From positions 116,490,237 to 116,554,236 of the forward strand of contig OX393550.1 of NCBI GenBank assembly GCA_947650365.1: a stretch of DNA of 64,000 nt. Direction: 5' to 3'. Position 1 is the first letter of the stretch, and the number at the start of each line of letters is the position of its first letter. The translations under genes and the position numbers were made by a program. The notes under the pieces were generated by a model that was not told the origin of the DNA, did not search any database, and saw only the letters and a program-made list of their open reading frames with translations. The stretch is from Chamaelirium japonicum (lineage: Eukaryota > Streptophyta > Magnoliopsida > Liliales > Melanthiaceae). Positions 24,295-34,505 of the stretch are shown piece by piece.

Positions 24295-24544
24295 GCGTCA
24301 TCGGACGCCAGTCTACTGGCACGCAAATCGATGTGCCAAAGGTAGCGTCATCGGACACCGGTCTACTGGCACGCAAACCGGTGTGCCAAAGATAGCGTCA
24401 TCGGATGCAGGTCTACTGGCACGCAAAATGGTGTGCCAAAGGTAGCGTCATCGGACACCGGTCTACTGGCACGCAAATCGATGTGCCAAAGGTAGCGTCA
24501 TCGAAGGCCGATCTACGGGCATGCAAAACGATGCACCGAATATA
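24295..24544. repeat. 50-bp array, 5 copies (3' LTR)
   Basis: Exactly five 50-bp units, each with GTCATCGG, CGGTCTACTGGCACGCAAA and GTGCCAAAGGTAGC. The last unit is the most diverged. The partner LTR has eight units at 38841-39240. Confidence 0.9.
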
Positions 24545-25160
24545 CCGTCTTGGTTAGTCGGCATTGCTGATGCCAAAAGCCACATTAGGGTCCAAATGCA
24601 CTAATCCGGCCAAATAGTCATAACCGCGTCGGTCGGTGGCAAAATCGGCAAAAGCCGATCTCGGTCGGGCTTAGGTGTTGGAGGTCGGTCTCGTGCGCAA
24701 AAGGCCAGGCGAGGTGGTTTTGGCCCGCAACGGCATCCACGACCTTGCTACGAGCATGACCCGGGGAGGTCGGGCCCGCTAACCATGAGTGTGGCCCAAA
24801 TGGCTTGATCGACATTGTGGGGAGATCGGGGTTGGTGTGCCAAGCCACAACTTGGCGTGATATCGTCGGGATTACCTATCGCCGGTCCACCGGTTGTCAA
24901 GCAACCGGCAACGGTCGTGCAAGGAAAGGGTTACAACCGGGGCCGCGCCTAGCTAGTCGGGCCGGTAGGATGGGGGGTTTGGCTTGGCTTGGTCGGCCTT
25001 ATCGACCGTACTGCCGTCGGCCACTTGGCCGGCCGTCATGGCTGCAACCATGGCAAATGCCACGGGGGTGGGGTCTCGGCGATCGCACCGTCGCCGGCCA
25101 CCGGGCCGACGACTATGGCCGTGGCACGAGGCGAACGGGGGTGGGTGTGGCCGGTCAATC

Positions 25161-25191
25161 CACAACACACCCACACACACCCATACACACA

Positions 25192-25229
<38 letters not shown>
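25161..25229. repeat. (CA)n microsatellite
   Basis: Imperfect (CA)n in the LTR, matched by a shorter tract at about 39867-39909 in the partner LTR. Confidence 0.9.
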
Positions 25230-25233
<4 letters not shown>

Positions 25234-25729
25234 AAGAACAGATAAGGGGAACGAGGGCTGACTTGAGGCTCCTCCCTCCGAGCTCCGACGGTGGCTCTCC
25301 TCCGGCAGCTCCTCCCCGGCGCAGGCTACTCCTCTCCGGCCGGCTATGCTTCGGTTGCCGTACGCCACACACGCAGCAAGAGGGTGAGGGGAGGAAAGGA
25401 TCGGACGGGGGAAAGAGGGGCTCGGAGAAGGGAAGTTGAGGATCGGATAGGTGGGAAGAGGGGCTCGGATTGTGGAAAAGGGGGAGAAGGGCTGAAGCAG
25501 AAAAAAAAGGGGGAAGGGGAAGGGACTTTAAAGGGGGAGGAGGAACGGCGGCCGGCGGGGTAAGGGGGTTCTAGGGGCGGCGGGTGCAGGGTAGGGGGCG
25601 GGGGCGGCAGCGGGTAGGGGGCCTAGGGGCGGTGGCGTCGGTGGGATTCCGGTCGGGTTGGGCGCGACAGTAGAGGGGGGCGGTGGCCGGCGGGTTTGGG
25701 GGGAGGGCCGGGGTCGGGTTTGGGTTCAA

Positions 25730-25732
<3 letters not shown>

Positions 25733-25765
<33 letters not shown>

Positions 25766-25787
25766 CCAGAGAAAAGAGAGAAGCGAT

Positions 25788-25829
<42 letters not shown>
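25733..25829. repeat. (GA)n microsatellite
   Basis: Imperfect GA tract in the LTR. The partner tract is at about 40411-40517, with different interruptions. Confidence 0.9.
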
Positions 25830-25832
<3 letters not shown>

Positions 25833-25885
25833 GGTTGGGTGGGGTCACGGGTTGGGGGGTTGGGGTTGGGATGGGTAGTGGGGTA

Positions 25886-26487
25886 TGTGGGTGCAAAAAT
25901 TGTACCGGACCATATCAGAGCAGCATGGGCTCGCGCAACGGCCCAAATGGGTAAGCCTGCCTGGGCTCACATGGGCCCACTCTACGAGGCTCGCAGAGCA
26001 AGCCCTACCCCTTATTGGGCCCGAACAACGGCCCAATAAGGGCCTAGCAAGGAGGCCCAGAACCAGTGCCACGTCATCAGTACCACGTCATCACTGCCAT
26101 ATCGGGCACGTGCCTACGCTATAAAAGGACCCCCAAGGCATCCAGGAAAGGGGTTGGTCATTCGATCAGAGGAAGAGAGGATTCAAAGCCAGAGCTTACT
26201 TCTCTCCTCCCAGTTTCTTTTCTTGTTGCTACGTGCAACCCCCACTGTAAAAAGCTTCTCTCGGCCTGTCGAGAGAACGCTTCACACCTTTATATTTATT
26301 ATAGTGGAAACCAGGTGGCACCTCTCGCCCGGAGACGTAGGTCGTAAGACCGAACTTCGACAACAACTCCGTGTGTCATCTCTCTCCTTCTCAACTTTCT
26401 AATCTCTAACTCTACAAACCATCCTCATTCAATCAAGGCTGTGGGGCGGGGTTCCCGATCAAGGCGGCTCAAAAATTCCCCCCCACA
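25886..26487 (+). repeat. 5' LTR of the young element
   Basis: 602 bp. It contains a promoter-like TATA box CTATAAAAGG at 26119-26128, about 235 bp into the LTR, with CCACGTCATCA motifs about 20-55 bp upstream of it. The same TATA box is at 31742-31751 in the 3' LTR. Confidence 0.9.
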
Positions 26488-26627
26488 ATCTTTGGCGCCG
26501 TCTGTGGGATCTCGATAGAGGTCTTACCCACACCTCTACCGACTCCTATTCAACTTGTGGTGACGAGCCACAAGTCCTCCTCCAAATCAACCTCAACGCC
26601 TTCATCACGCCGACATCAACACGCTCG

Positions 26628-27134
26628 ATGGTGAAGGCCAGCACCAACCCACCAAAGGTGGGTGCTGAACGAACAAACGATATACTGATCGAAGAAGAAC
26701 AAGAAGTATCGGTTGCAACCAACCGAAGAAATGTTCGGGAACGACTGGGGCCGCAAGGCAGCCTTCCAGAAGGGCACAGCGATCGGCGAGACCCATCATC
26801 CCTGAGGCGTCGGTCCGGCAAAGAACCTGCTATTCAAGGGAACGAGCCTCAGGCTACATATGAGATCTCGGCTGCTGACTTCCAGCTGCTAAATCTCATC
26901 AAGAAGAATGCGGCCCTCGAACAAGAGAGAGACTCCTTGAAGAAAGCAGCTGAGAGGGCGGGGGTTATGATCCTCAACTCTCCCGCTGGGACTGAAGGCC
27001 CACTGAAGACTCACCCAGCTGCGAGTCATCACCTCGAAGAACCAGGAGAGGGCTCACCGCATCCTCAATACCATCCACAACTTTTGGGTGACAGGCCTGG
27101 GGCAGTCCCAGATGTCTCCTGTAAAAAGTGGTAA
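26628..27134 (+). CDS. Truncated gag-like leader ORF (168 aa)
   Basis: First sizeable sense ORF after the primer site, beginning MVKASTNPPKV. It is charged and contains a likely short coiled coil (LLNLIKKNAALEQERDSLKKAAERAG, residues about 89-115). It stops soon after a Pro/His-rich tail. It lacks the capsid-like core and zinc knuckles of gag, so I read it as the N-terminal remnant of a gag gene. Its 3' part overlaps a putative antisense exon (27371-26974). Function beyond a possible packaging role is unknown. Confidence 0.45.
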   Translation: MVKASTNPPKVGAERTNDILIEEEQEVSVATNRRNVRERLGPQGSLPEGHSDRRDPSSLRRRSGKEPAIQGNEPQATYEISAADFQLLNLIKKNAALEQERDSLKKAAERAGVMILNSPAGTEGPLKTHPAASHHLEEPGEGSPHPQYHPQLLGDRPGAVPDVSCKKW

Positions 27135-27371
27135 GCTCTGAGGGTGAAACTGGGGGACGGGCCAACGTATTCGGTGCAGGCCTTGACGCCACAGCTTTTC
27201 CTTTCACTCTCCGAGGCACTGAATCAGGCTTCCCCTCCCTAACTCGTGCACAGCCCCTCGAGGCGGAAGGCTCACCAACGACGCCGTCAACCATGGCCTC
27301 ACCCGGCTGAGCCACTGGGGCGTCCGGAATCAGGGTAGCAACCTCCTGCACTTGAGTGTCCCCAGCAGACA
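26974..27371 (-). CDS. Putative second exon of the antisense gene
   Basis: Predicted from a pyrimidine-rich tract and TCCGCAG acceptor on the minus strand at 27378-27372. Joining it in phase 1 to the upstream exon ending at 27481 gives ...LSAVEVSAGDTQVQEV... without a frameshift. The intron would be 109 bp. The exon is rich in Pro, Ala, Val and Arg, without a recognised domain, and it runs antisense to the gag-like leader. It may splice again near 27120, where TTTTTACAG occurs. Confidence 0.35.
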
Positions 27372-27391
27372 CTGCGGACAAAGCAACAAGG

Positions 27392-29182
27392 TCAGACCGA
27401 AAAGCACAGGCCAATAACGAAGGTGGAAGAAGGCAGAAGAAGGATACCGTCAAGGGCAATCGGACAAGAAACACCAGCACCCTCGACCGCAGAGAGTCCG
27501 GAAGCTACCGCTTCAGTCAGGCGAATCCCTTCCTCCGGAGCATTGAGCTCAGCCATCATCGCCCTCATCTGATCAGGGCGGAGAACCATCTTCGGCGATG
27601 ATCCTGGTCCCATGGAATTCCGCGCTGGAAGAATCGAGGGACCATGTTCTGGAGAAACACAAACCTCAGCCTGAGGACATTCGCTCTCCTTTGCCTTCCC
27701 AACCTTAAACCGGTGTATCAGACGCCCAGTCTTGTAACTCAAAGTGGCAGGTCGGCAGTCGATAGCCACATCCTCAAGTTTCTTCTCGATCCTGCGAGAC
27801 CGAGGGTCGCGAGAAGGAGAAACTGTAGCAGGAGAACCAGCGTAAGGACGCGGGGATCTGGCGCATCCCTCGTCTTCACTGTCACCAGAAGCCATAAGAG
27901 AAGACTCGCTCGCGTCGTCTTCTTCGCCAACATTGAGGGCGCCATCGCCGCCCTCCTTCAAAGCAGCACCTGGGAGAACCAAGTCATGCCCAACCGCAGC
28001 GGCACACAATTTCAAACTTTTCCCTGGAAGACACGTGCTCGAAGGCCGTCGAGACATAACAATCTTCTCTCGGGCCTTTTTGGGCCTCAGTACTTTCCTT
28101 TTCTCCTTTCCGCATGAAACCACGAGTTCGGCGGGAACTATCTCTCGAGTCACCCGAGCAGGCTCAATCATCGCCTCCATCAGCTGGGCTCGGCTCGGCT
28201 CATCAGAACCTCGAGGAAACTCTTCCTCGTAATCAGACACCACCACCACGTTCTCTGGCGCCCTGGAAAGCGCGTAATCTGGCAAACCGAGGCACTTAAG
28301 CCGCGCAGGGGAATAAGTAAAATCCTTCCACATGCTAGTCCCAAAAGTCAACTTCTTAAAGAGCTTGTCCAACTTCTTGCATCGTGCTTGAGGCCACGCC
28401 CTCTTACCGCTCCCCGAATACCGGCCAATTGCATAGCTAACCACTTTAAATGGCAATTCGAGCACGCGAATAACGGAGCACCATGCGCCAGTCACGGATA
28501 AGGGGTAGAGACGATAGATATTGTCGGATGAACTCGGATATTTTATCGGGGGCTGATGTGACTCTGGCATAAGAGTGAAAAGTAGCTTCGACCCAGACAC
28601 TTTCTGCCATCGATAGTGGTGAAAGAAATACCCGAGCTCGACACGAGGAATTTCACCATTAGGGATCTCAGAATAGCAAGCAGCAAGTTCCTCGCGATGA
28701 TCCGATTCGATTCGGCAAAAAGCATAGATCACCCTCCAAGCGTTGCCGCTAACTTGCCCTGGACAGAGATCAGAGATGGACAGTAGCCTGGCAGCAAAAG
28801 GAGGCAGAGGCAAGCGTAGTCCGCTGTTCATCTGACCCATGGTCACAAGGGTCCCCAGGACCTTCTCCATACTAGCCTCCTCGAGGAAAACTGCATCGCG
28901 GCGAGCCCCAAAGGCGGCATAAGCTCTCTCAATGGATGGCCTGTCATCATTGTCCCGAAACTCGGCCATTAGTTCACCCCAGGATGTTCGCCTCTTCTCC
29001 ACACTAGTGCAATCGATGGTGGGTTCATCATGATCTTCGTCCACAAAGGGCCTTAACGGCCCTAACTCGCCGTCAGAGCCACTGTCCGAATCCTCGACAT
29101 GTGGCCGAGGAGGAGCGCAAATAACCTCCTTCGTTCCTCGATGGTGTTTTCCCAACACAGCGGGACCCTTGACGGATTTCAT
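27392..29182 (-). CDS. Antisense ORF of a retrotransposon (about 596 aa), likely spliced
   Basis: Opposite in strand to its host element and intact. The open frame extends to 29260, but I start at MKSVKGP (29182) because TTGCAG at 29203-29198 looks like a 3' splice site just upstream. The N-terminal part is acidic. Next comes a block with GLRLPLPPFAARLLSISD, then PGQVSGNAWRVIYAFCRI and GYFFHHYRWQ. This resembles plant proteins annotated as 'putative gypsy type transposon' (PF04195-like), a similarity recalled, not searched. The rest is charged, with basic stretches (KEKRKVLRPKKAR). A donor at 27480-27479 and an acceptor at 27373-27372 would splice in frame to a further open stretch down to 26974. 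Tat-lineage elements are known to carry antisense ORFs near the 3' end; their function is unknown. Confidence 0.6.
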   Translation of the reverse strand: MKSVKGPAVLGKHHRGTKEVICAPPRPHVEDSDSGSDGELGPLRPFVDEDHDEPTIDCTSVEKRRTSWGELMAEFRDNDDRPSIERAYAAFGARRDAVFLEEASMEKVLGTLVTMGQMNSGLRLPLPPFAARLLSISDLCPGQVSGNAWRVIYAFCRIESDHREELAACYSEIPNGEIPRVELGYFFHHYRWQKVSGSKLLFTLMPESHQPPIKYPSSSDNIYRLYPLSVTGAWCSVIRVLELPFKVVSYAIGRYSGSGKRAWPQARCKKLDKLFKKLTFGTSMWKDFTYSPARLKCLGLPDYALSRAPENVVVVSDYEEEFPRGSDEPSRAQLMEAMIEPARVTREIVPAELVVSCGKEKRKVLRPKKAREKIVMSRRPSSTCLPGKSLKLCAAAVGHDLVLPGAALKEGGDGALNVGEEDDASESSLMASGDSEDEGCARSPRPYAGSPATVSPSRDPRSRRIEKKLEDVAIDCRPATLSYKTGRLIHRFKVGKAKESECPQAEVCVSPEHGPSILPARNSMGPGSSPKMVLRPDQMRAMMAELNAPEEGIRLTEAVASGLSAVEGAGVSCPIALDGILLLPSSTFVIGLCFSV

Positions 29183-29260
29183 TTTGAAAAGAGCAGCCTG
29201 CAATGGAGGCACAAACGATAAGTTAAGAGCAGGGTGGGCAAAAAATCTACCGAAATGCAA

Positions 29261-31056
29261 GATAAAAGGTCACTCCCATGATCCTGGCCAAACCAACACC
29301 CATACACGACCGCAGTACCTGGCGAACACAGTAACCAGGTGCGGTAGTACATTGGGTGAAGACTGGTTAGCCATCATGCGGCATTATCCTAGATTATTTC
29401 TAAGAAACCCCCTCAAATATATGAACGGATGAGTTATCGCGTGCCGAGACATCCTCAAGACGCGCGTAGGACACTCGACCAATGCGTTCTTTCGAGTCAT
29501 CTCTTTATGAAGATGATTACAGGAATAGTTACTCGTCAAGGTGAATAATGTTTCACGCCCACTTTGACCGGTTTTTCAACGCTGACGCAACGGCACCTTA
29601 TACGCGTTGATCCGACGTGTGTATGAAAAGTTATCACTGTCGGAAGTCTACGAGACTCTTATCTCCGAAGTAAGGCATTGGGCGAGTTACACGTCAACGC
29701 ACGCCAGGTTTCACGTCCACTTTGACCAATTCTTTGGTGTTAGCACAATGCCACCCGTGCACCATCTTCCGGGAGCGGCTCGTGACAGCAGAGGAGGGGG
29801 TCGGGCAGACCAAACCTCCGCCCCTCTCTCCACGCGTTCCCCCTACAATGGCCCGCGACTACCCGAGGGAGAGCAGATGGACCCAGGGCCCGAATTGATA
29901 CCGAACGAAGAGCCCCCCATACGTGCCTCGTCGCACAGCAGAGGAGATCAAGGGGGGTCCGGTTCCTCCTCTCCCATGTGCCTTGGTTTCTCACTACGGC
30001 CTTCGCCCAACGCTGCCGTCCCGGACGCCCGCATGCTTCCCTCCACCTGCTCATGCTCCTCCGCATGGCAGCGACGAACCTAGGGGGGGAGATCCGACTT
30101 CTCTTCAACCGGCATGTCCTCCGCGACACCGGCGAGGGGGACAATGCTCTCTCGTGCGGACACCGCACACGGCTCTCTCTCTCTCTCTCTCTCTCTCTCG
30201 CAGACACCGCCCACCGCTCTCTCTCTGACTCGCACGCGCGCTCCACTCGGCAGCCGGCAACCACCAAAACTACCGCGAGCCCCTCCTCCCGGACGCAGAG
30301 ATGAGAGAGGGCCGGGGGTCGAACGAGGCCGAGCCCCCCCCCCCCCCAGCGCATGTCTCCTCGAAGCTGCACCACCGAGCCGCTACCGCACCCACTCCCG
30401 CACCAACCAGCATCCGGCACCATGCCCACCTGAGCTCCGCGCGCGTCGCTCGGCCACCCGCTGCTGCTGCGCCGCTCGCCTGTCACCACCGCCTCCGCCC
30501 ACGTCCGGAGTCGCACGCCGACCACCACCTCCGCTCGCACCCGGCCGCCGCTGAGCCCCGCGCCACAGCCCGCGCACCGCACACCGTTACCACCGCCTCC
30601 ACCTGCGCCGCCCGGCTCTTTCTCGCACCCGCTCTCTCGCGTGGATCTCCCCCTCGTGCTTGGCCTGGTGAGAAAAGAGAGAGAGCGGAAGCTGCCCCTC
30701 TCACAGAACAAAAGAAAAGGAGAGAGAGAGAGAAAGGAAAGAGAGAGAGGGATGCGCTGCTCTCTCACGCTTTCACGTGAATGGAATACAAAAGCTCTCA
30801 CGTGAATGGAATAGAAAGAAAAGGAAAGAGAGAGAGAGAAAGGAAAGAGAGAGAGAGAGAAAGGAACGAGAGAGCGGGGATCTGCATCCGAGCGGGGCCG
30901 GGAGAGCTTGTACCATGGGACGGCTGTGATGCAGCCGGACCCAGATCTAATGCCCCTTCCGCCAAGAAAATAAGGAAAGAGAGAAGTAAAAAAAGGAAAG
31001 AGAGAAAGAAAGAAAAGGAAAAAAAAAAAGAAAAAAGCTCTTCTTTCACCAAAAGG
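29261..31056. other. Non-coding 3' interior of the young element
   Basis: GC-rich and then purine-rich sequence. There is a (CT) tract near 30175-30199, a run of about 14 C near 30336-30349, and GA/AAG-rich sequence from 30660 to 31045. Long open frames here (29740-31695 minus, 30301-30780 plus) are compositional and cross the LTR boundary, so no gene is called. Confidence 0.6.
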
Positions 31057-31375
31057 CTCTCGGTATGCTCTCGGTACCCTCTCGGTATGCCCTCGGTATG
31101 CTCTCGGTACCCTCTCGGTATGCTCTCGGTACCCTCTCGGTGTCCACTCGGTCGAAAAACGCACTACCTTTTCGGAAACACCCCCTTGCAAAACCGAGAC
31201 TTTTTGGCTTGCACCAAAAGGGTCTCGGTACCCACCCGGTATGCTCTTGGTACCCACTCGGTATGCACTCGGTACCCTCTCGGTATCCACTCGGTCGAAA
31301 AACGCACTGTTTTTTCGGAAACACCCCCTCGCAAAACTGAGACTTTTTGGCTCGCGCCAAAAAGGGTCTCGGCAT
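31057..31375. repeat. 11-bp array and duplicated block of about 90 bp
   Basis: Positions 31057-31150 are about nine units of an 11-bp motif, TCTCGGTAYSC. A block with ACTCGGTCGAAAAACGCACT, TTTTCGGAAACACCCCC and GAGACTTTTTGGCT occurs at 31145-31232 and again at 31288-31374, separated by more 11-bp units. Confidence 0.85.
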
Positions 31376-31508
31376 CGGCGGAAGAAGGCTCTGCTAATAC
31401 GAACCGCGGCACCGACAACCCTCGCCAACCGCGCCAGGATCCTAAAGCGTTTGCACCTTGGAATCCCAGCCGACCCAGGGGGTCCTGACCCGACTGGGAG
31501 GGGGTAAC

Positions 31509-32110
31509 TGTGGGTGCAAAAATTGTACCGGACCAGATCAGAGCAGCATGGGCCCGCGCAACGGCCCAAATGGGTAAGCCCGCCTGGGCTCACATGGGCC
31601 CACTCTACGAGGCTCGCAGAGCAAGCCCTACCCCTTATTGGGCCCGAACAACGGCCCAATAAGGGCCCAGCAAGGAGGCCCAGAATCAGTGCCACGTCAT
31701 CAGCGCCACGTCATCACTGCCATATCGGGCACGTGCCTACGCTATAAAAGGACCCCCAAGGCATCCAGGAAAGGGGTTGGTCATTCGATCAGAGGAAGAG
31801 AGGATTCAAAGCCAGAGCTTACTTCTCTCCTCCCAGTTTCTTTTCTTGTTGCTCCGTGCAACCCCCACTGTAAAAAGCTTCTCTCGGCCTGTCGAGAGAA
31901 CGCTTCACACCTTTATATTTACTATAGTGGAAACCAGGTGGCACCTCTCGCCCAGAGACGTAGGTCGTAAGACCGAACTTCGACAACAACTCCGTGTGTC
32001 ATCTCTCTCCTTCTCAACTTTCTAATCTCTAACTCTACAAACCATCCTCATTCAATCAAGGCTATGGGGCGGGGTTCCCGATCAAGGCGGCTCGGAAATT
32101 TCCCCCCACA
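31509..32110 (+). repeat. 3' LTR of the young element
   Basis: 602 bp, same length as the 5' LTR. It is preceded by the purine tract TGGGAGGGGGT and followed by TSD GGGTA. Confidence 0.9.
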
Positions 32111-32248
32111 GGGTAGGGTGAGGTAGTGGGTTAGGTTCGGGTTTGGGGGTGGGTCGGGTTTTAGTTTTTAGGTTTTAATAATTATTATTATTATTTTGTT
32201 TAGTTTAGTTTAGTTTCTTCTTTTTTTTTTCAAAACCCGGTCATTACA

Positions 32249-32978
32249 TCCTACCCACCTTAATAGAATTTTTGTCCCAAAAATTAACCACTAAAACTAA
32301 GGATACATACCCCTCAATCTCTACTACCAAAGTGAAGAAAGACAAGAACAACAAAATAGAAATTACGAGTGGCATGAAGATCCTTACTAATACCGACAAC
32401 AAAAAACTAAACCACTACACCAATCATACCAAAAAGGAAGGCTCTCCCAACTTATATTAATCAAGTCATATAATTATTAGGATAGAAGTGAAAATCCAAA
32501 TCCTCGCATCGCGAATACGAGTTTAGACTCCAGTTTGTATTTTTATTATTACGGACTAAACCAAATCATGAGTTTTGATCACTAATCCTGCCTAGATAAG
32601 GGGCATCCCCCTTATCAGTTCTGCCGAGGGGTGTCCCCCACGGTAGGGCTATTATCAAAATTCATAGATTCAAAAGCTCAGACTGCACTCAACTGACAAT
32701 GTTGATACCAAAAATATATTCATTTATAGGGGCGCCCATACACCCATATATAATCTTATACTTTTAGTATCTACATTACAATTATAGGGATGCATACTAC
32801 ATATATGTGCCCATACACATATGTTTAAATATACATTCCTAAATTTGTAACAATAGAAATGACTCGACTAGTACGTCTAAACTTATATCCTATAAGGTTC
32901 CTCTCTAGAGCAAACGCTTCTATTACCTGTGCGAATACTACTATCCGGCTTAGAGAATACTAAATCCAATATAACATA
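32249..32978. other. Ty3 internal 3' non-coding region
   Basis: AT-rich sequence between the Ty3 3' LTR and the Cassandra insertion. On the minus strand the LTR is preceded by a G-rich tract (AAGGTGGGTAGGA), the likely polypurine tract. No pol remnants are seen. Confidence 0.6.
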
Positions 32979-33858
32979 TGTAACATCCGCCCCAAACACA
33001 CAAGATATTGTCCGCTTTGCCCGTGCTCGCACGAGAACTTCCCAGGGTGGTCACCCATCCTGGTACTACTCTCGCCCGAGCACGCTTAACTACGAAGTTC
33101 TTACGAAATCCGTAGCGGCGCACGGTTTTAAAACGCGTCTTCTATGTCTGGGAGGGGAAATTATATAAGTAGCTCAGGATCTCCTTCTCTCCAGACGATG
33201 TGGGGCTAACTCATGGCCTTGTACACCTCACCTCACCTCACCTCACCTCATCCATCTTGGCATTCCCGCCTTAGGAGTCTTGGCTCTTGGCTATTGGCCT
33301 ATTGGATCTTGGTCGTCACAATCCACCCCCCTTAGGGCTACACGTCCTCGTGTAGGGTTAGACCCCCCCATCCCGAGGAGAACCGGCTCTGATACCATTT
33401 TGTAACATCCGCCCCAAATACACAAGATTTTGTCCGTTTTGCCCGTGCCCGCACGAGAACTTCCCAGGGAGGTCACCCATCCTTGTACTACTCTCGCCTG
33501 AGCATGCTTAACTACGGAGTTCTTACGAATTCCGTAGCGGCGCACGGTTTTAAAACGCGTCTTGGCAGGAAAGGTGGTGAGCCCCCAAACACAAGATATT
33601 GTCCTCTATTGGTCTCTTGGGTACTCGAACCCTCAACCTCAAGGTTTTGCACTAGCATGGTTACCATCGAACCACCTAGAGCGCGTCTTCTATGTTTGGG
33701 AGGGGAAATTATATAAGTAGCTCAGGATCTCCTTCTCTCCAGGCGATGTGGGGCTAACTCATGGCCTTGTACACCTCACCTCACCTCATCCATCTTGGCA
33801 TTCCCGCCTCAGGAGTCTTGGCTCTTGGCTCTTGACCTATTGGATCTTGGTCGTTACA
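32979..33858 (-). mobile_element. Cassandra-type TRIM with 5S-like LTRs
   Basis: Two LTRs (32979-33320 and 33401-33858) have outer ends TGTAACATCC and CGTYACA; a perfect TSD ACATA lies at 32974-32978 and 33859-33863. The 80-bp interior contains, on the minus strand, a purine-rich tract and the primer site TGGTATCAGAGC. Each LTR carries a 5S rRNA-like region (33029-33125; 33451-33547) with GTTAAGCGTGCTCGG (box A) and AGGATGGGTGACC (box C) on the minus strand. LTRs with 5S-like pol III promoters define Cassandra. There is no coding capacity. The element is nested in the Ty3 interior, and its second LTR holds a SINE-like insert. Confidence 0.92.
33564..33681 (-). mobile_element. tRNA-derived SINE-like insert in a Cassandra LTR
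   Basis: 118 bp flanked by an 8-bp duplication CGCGTCTT (33556-33563, 33682-33689). On the minus strand it reads GGTGGTTCGATGGTAACC (box A-like) and, further on, GGGTTCGAGTACCC (pol III box B consensus GGTTCGANNCC). It then has GGACAATATCTTGTGTTTGG, which nearly matches a segment at the end of the Cassandra LTR itself. It has no poly-A tail. It could be a short SINE or a chimeric pol III transcript. Confidence 0.65.
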
Positions 33859-33863
33859 ACATA

Positions 33864-34500
33864 ACTATGTCACATACCAACGAGAGTAAAGAAGGAACAT
33901 CGTTGAATCGAAAACACCGATACTCTTTGAAACTCATAACACAAGCACTCCCAACGATACTATTGTGGCATGACTCGAAAACCCTCTAAAGGTTACACTA
34001 TGGGCTACAAATCAGGTGAAGAAGAAAACTTACTACCTGAGTAGAGAACAATGAAATAAGAGAATAATTAATCTAATGACAGAAGAGAGCTAAAAACTAG
34101 AATACAACATGATACATACTACATAGTTGGGTGACTAGTCCTAGACTAAAACAACTCTGATTTAGTTGAAGAAGTTACCCATTAGAAACCTAATAGCCAA
34201 CTAGTACAAACCTGAACCTACTTAGTACTAATGAAAGTCCGTTAGAAGAAACTGAAGCGATAAAAGTTTACTAGAATCGGTAAGAAATTAGAATTAAAAC
34301 AGGGTGAAACGGCTAAACAAAGACTACTCTTAAGATCCTAACTGATAAAGCATTTCCAAATTTCATAAATATAGAAAATTCCCTTGACATTATCACTAAC
34401 ATCCTTCTCGTACTCAGTTATCGCAATTTTATCTTAACGTCACTGCCATCTGGCCAGTGAACTTTTTCTCGCGAGTCTCAACCGGAATTGTATAACCAAT
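33864..34500. other. Ty3 internal non-coding region
   Basis: AT-rich interior with no recognisable gene. It lies between the Cassandra insertion and the 66-bp minisatellite. Confidence 0.45.
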
Positions 34501-34505
34501 TTTCA

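Larger units (their letters stand above)
25886..32110 (+). mobile_element. Young non-autonomous LTR retrotransposon with antisense gene
   Basis: Two LTRs of 602 bp (25886-26487 and 31509-32110) start TGTGGGTGCAAAA and end CCCCCCACA, with a perfect TSD GGGTA (25881-25885, 32111-32115). The primer site TTTGGCGCCGTCTGTGGGA is at 26491-26509 and a purine tract is at about 31495-31505, so it is plus-oriented. About 14 of 602 LTR positions differ (2.3%). The interior has a truncated gag-like leader, a long antisense ORF and GC-rich low-complexity sequence, but no pol. The primer site and antisense ORF resemble the Tat lineage of Ty3 elements; this is inference from family knowledge. Confidence 0.9.
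22497..32248 (-). repeat. Ty3 3' LTR, interrupted
   Basis: LTR sequence occupies 22497-25885 and 32116-32248. The gap is the young element at 25886-32110 plus its duplicated TSD. Without it the LTR is about 3.52 kb, versus 3.70 kb for the partner at 37019-40714. The difference is mainly three missing 50-bp repeat units and about 25 bp near 37441. Confidence 0.85.

Noticed and set aside
24295..24544. CRISPR-like regular repeats
   Set aside because: Units are directly contiguous 50-bp repeats without unique spacers, inside an LTR of a plant element.
29740..31695. Minus-strand ORF of 651 residues
   Set aside because: It spans the element interior into its 3' LTR, is dominated by Phe/Ser, Arg/Gly and Tyr-Arg-X repeats from low-complexity DNA, and has no domain.
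33029..33125. 5S rRNA gene
   Set aside because: Only part of the 5S sequence is present, with many changes, and it lies within paired LTRs with TSDs and a primer site: a Cassandra LTR, not rDNA.
33590..33680. tRNA gene on the minus strand
   Set aside because: Box A and B words are present, but no full cloverleaf or acceptor stem was seen, and the segment is an insert with its own TSD; called SINE-like.
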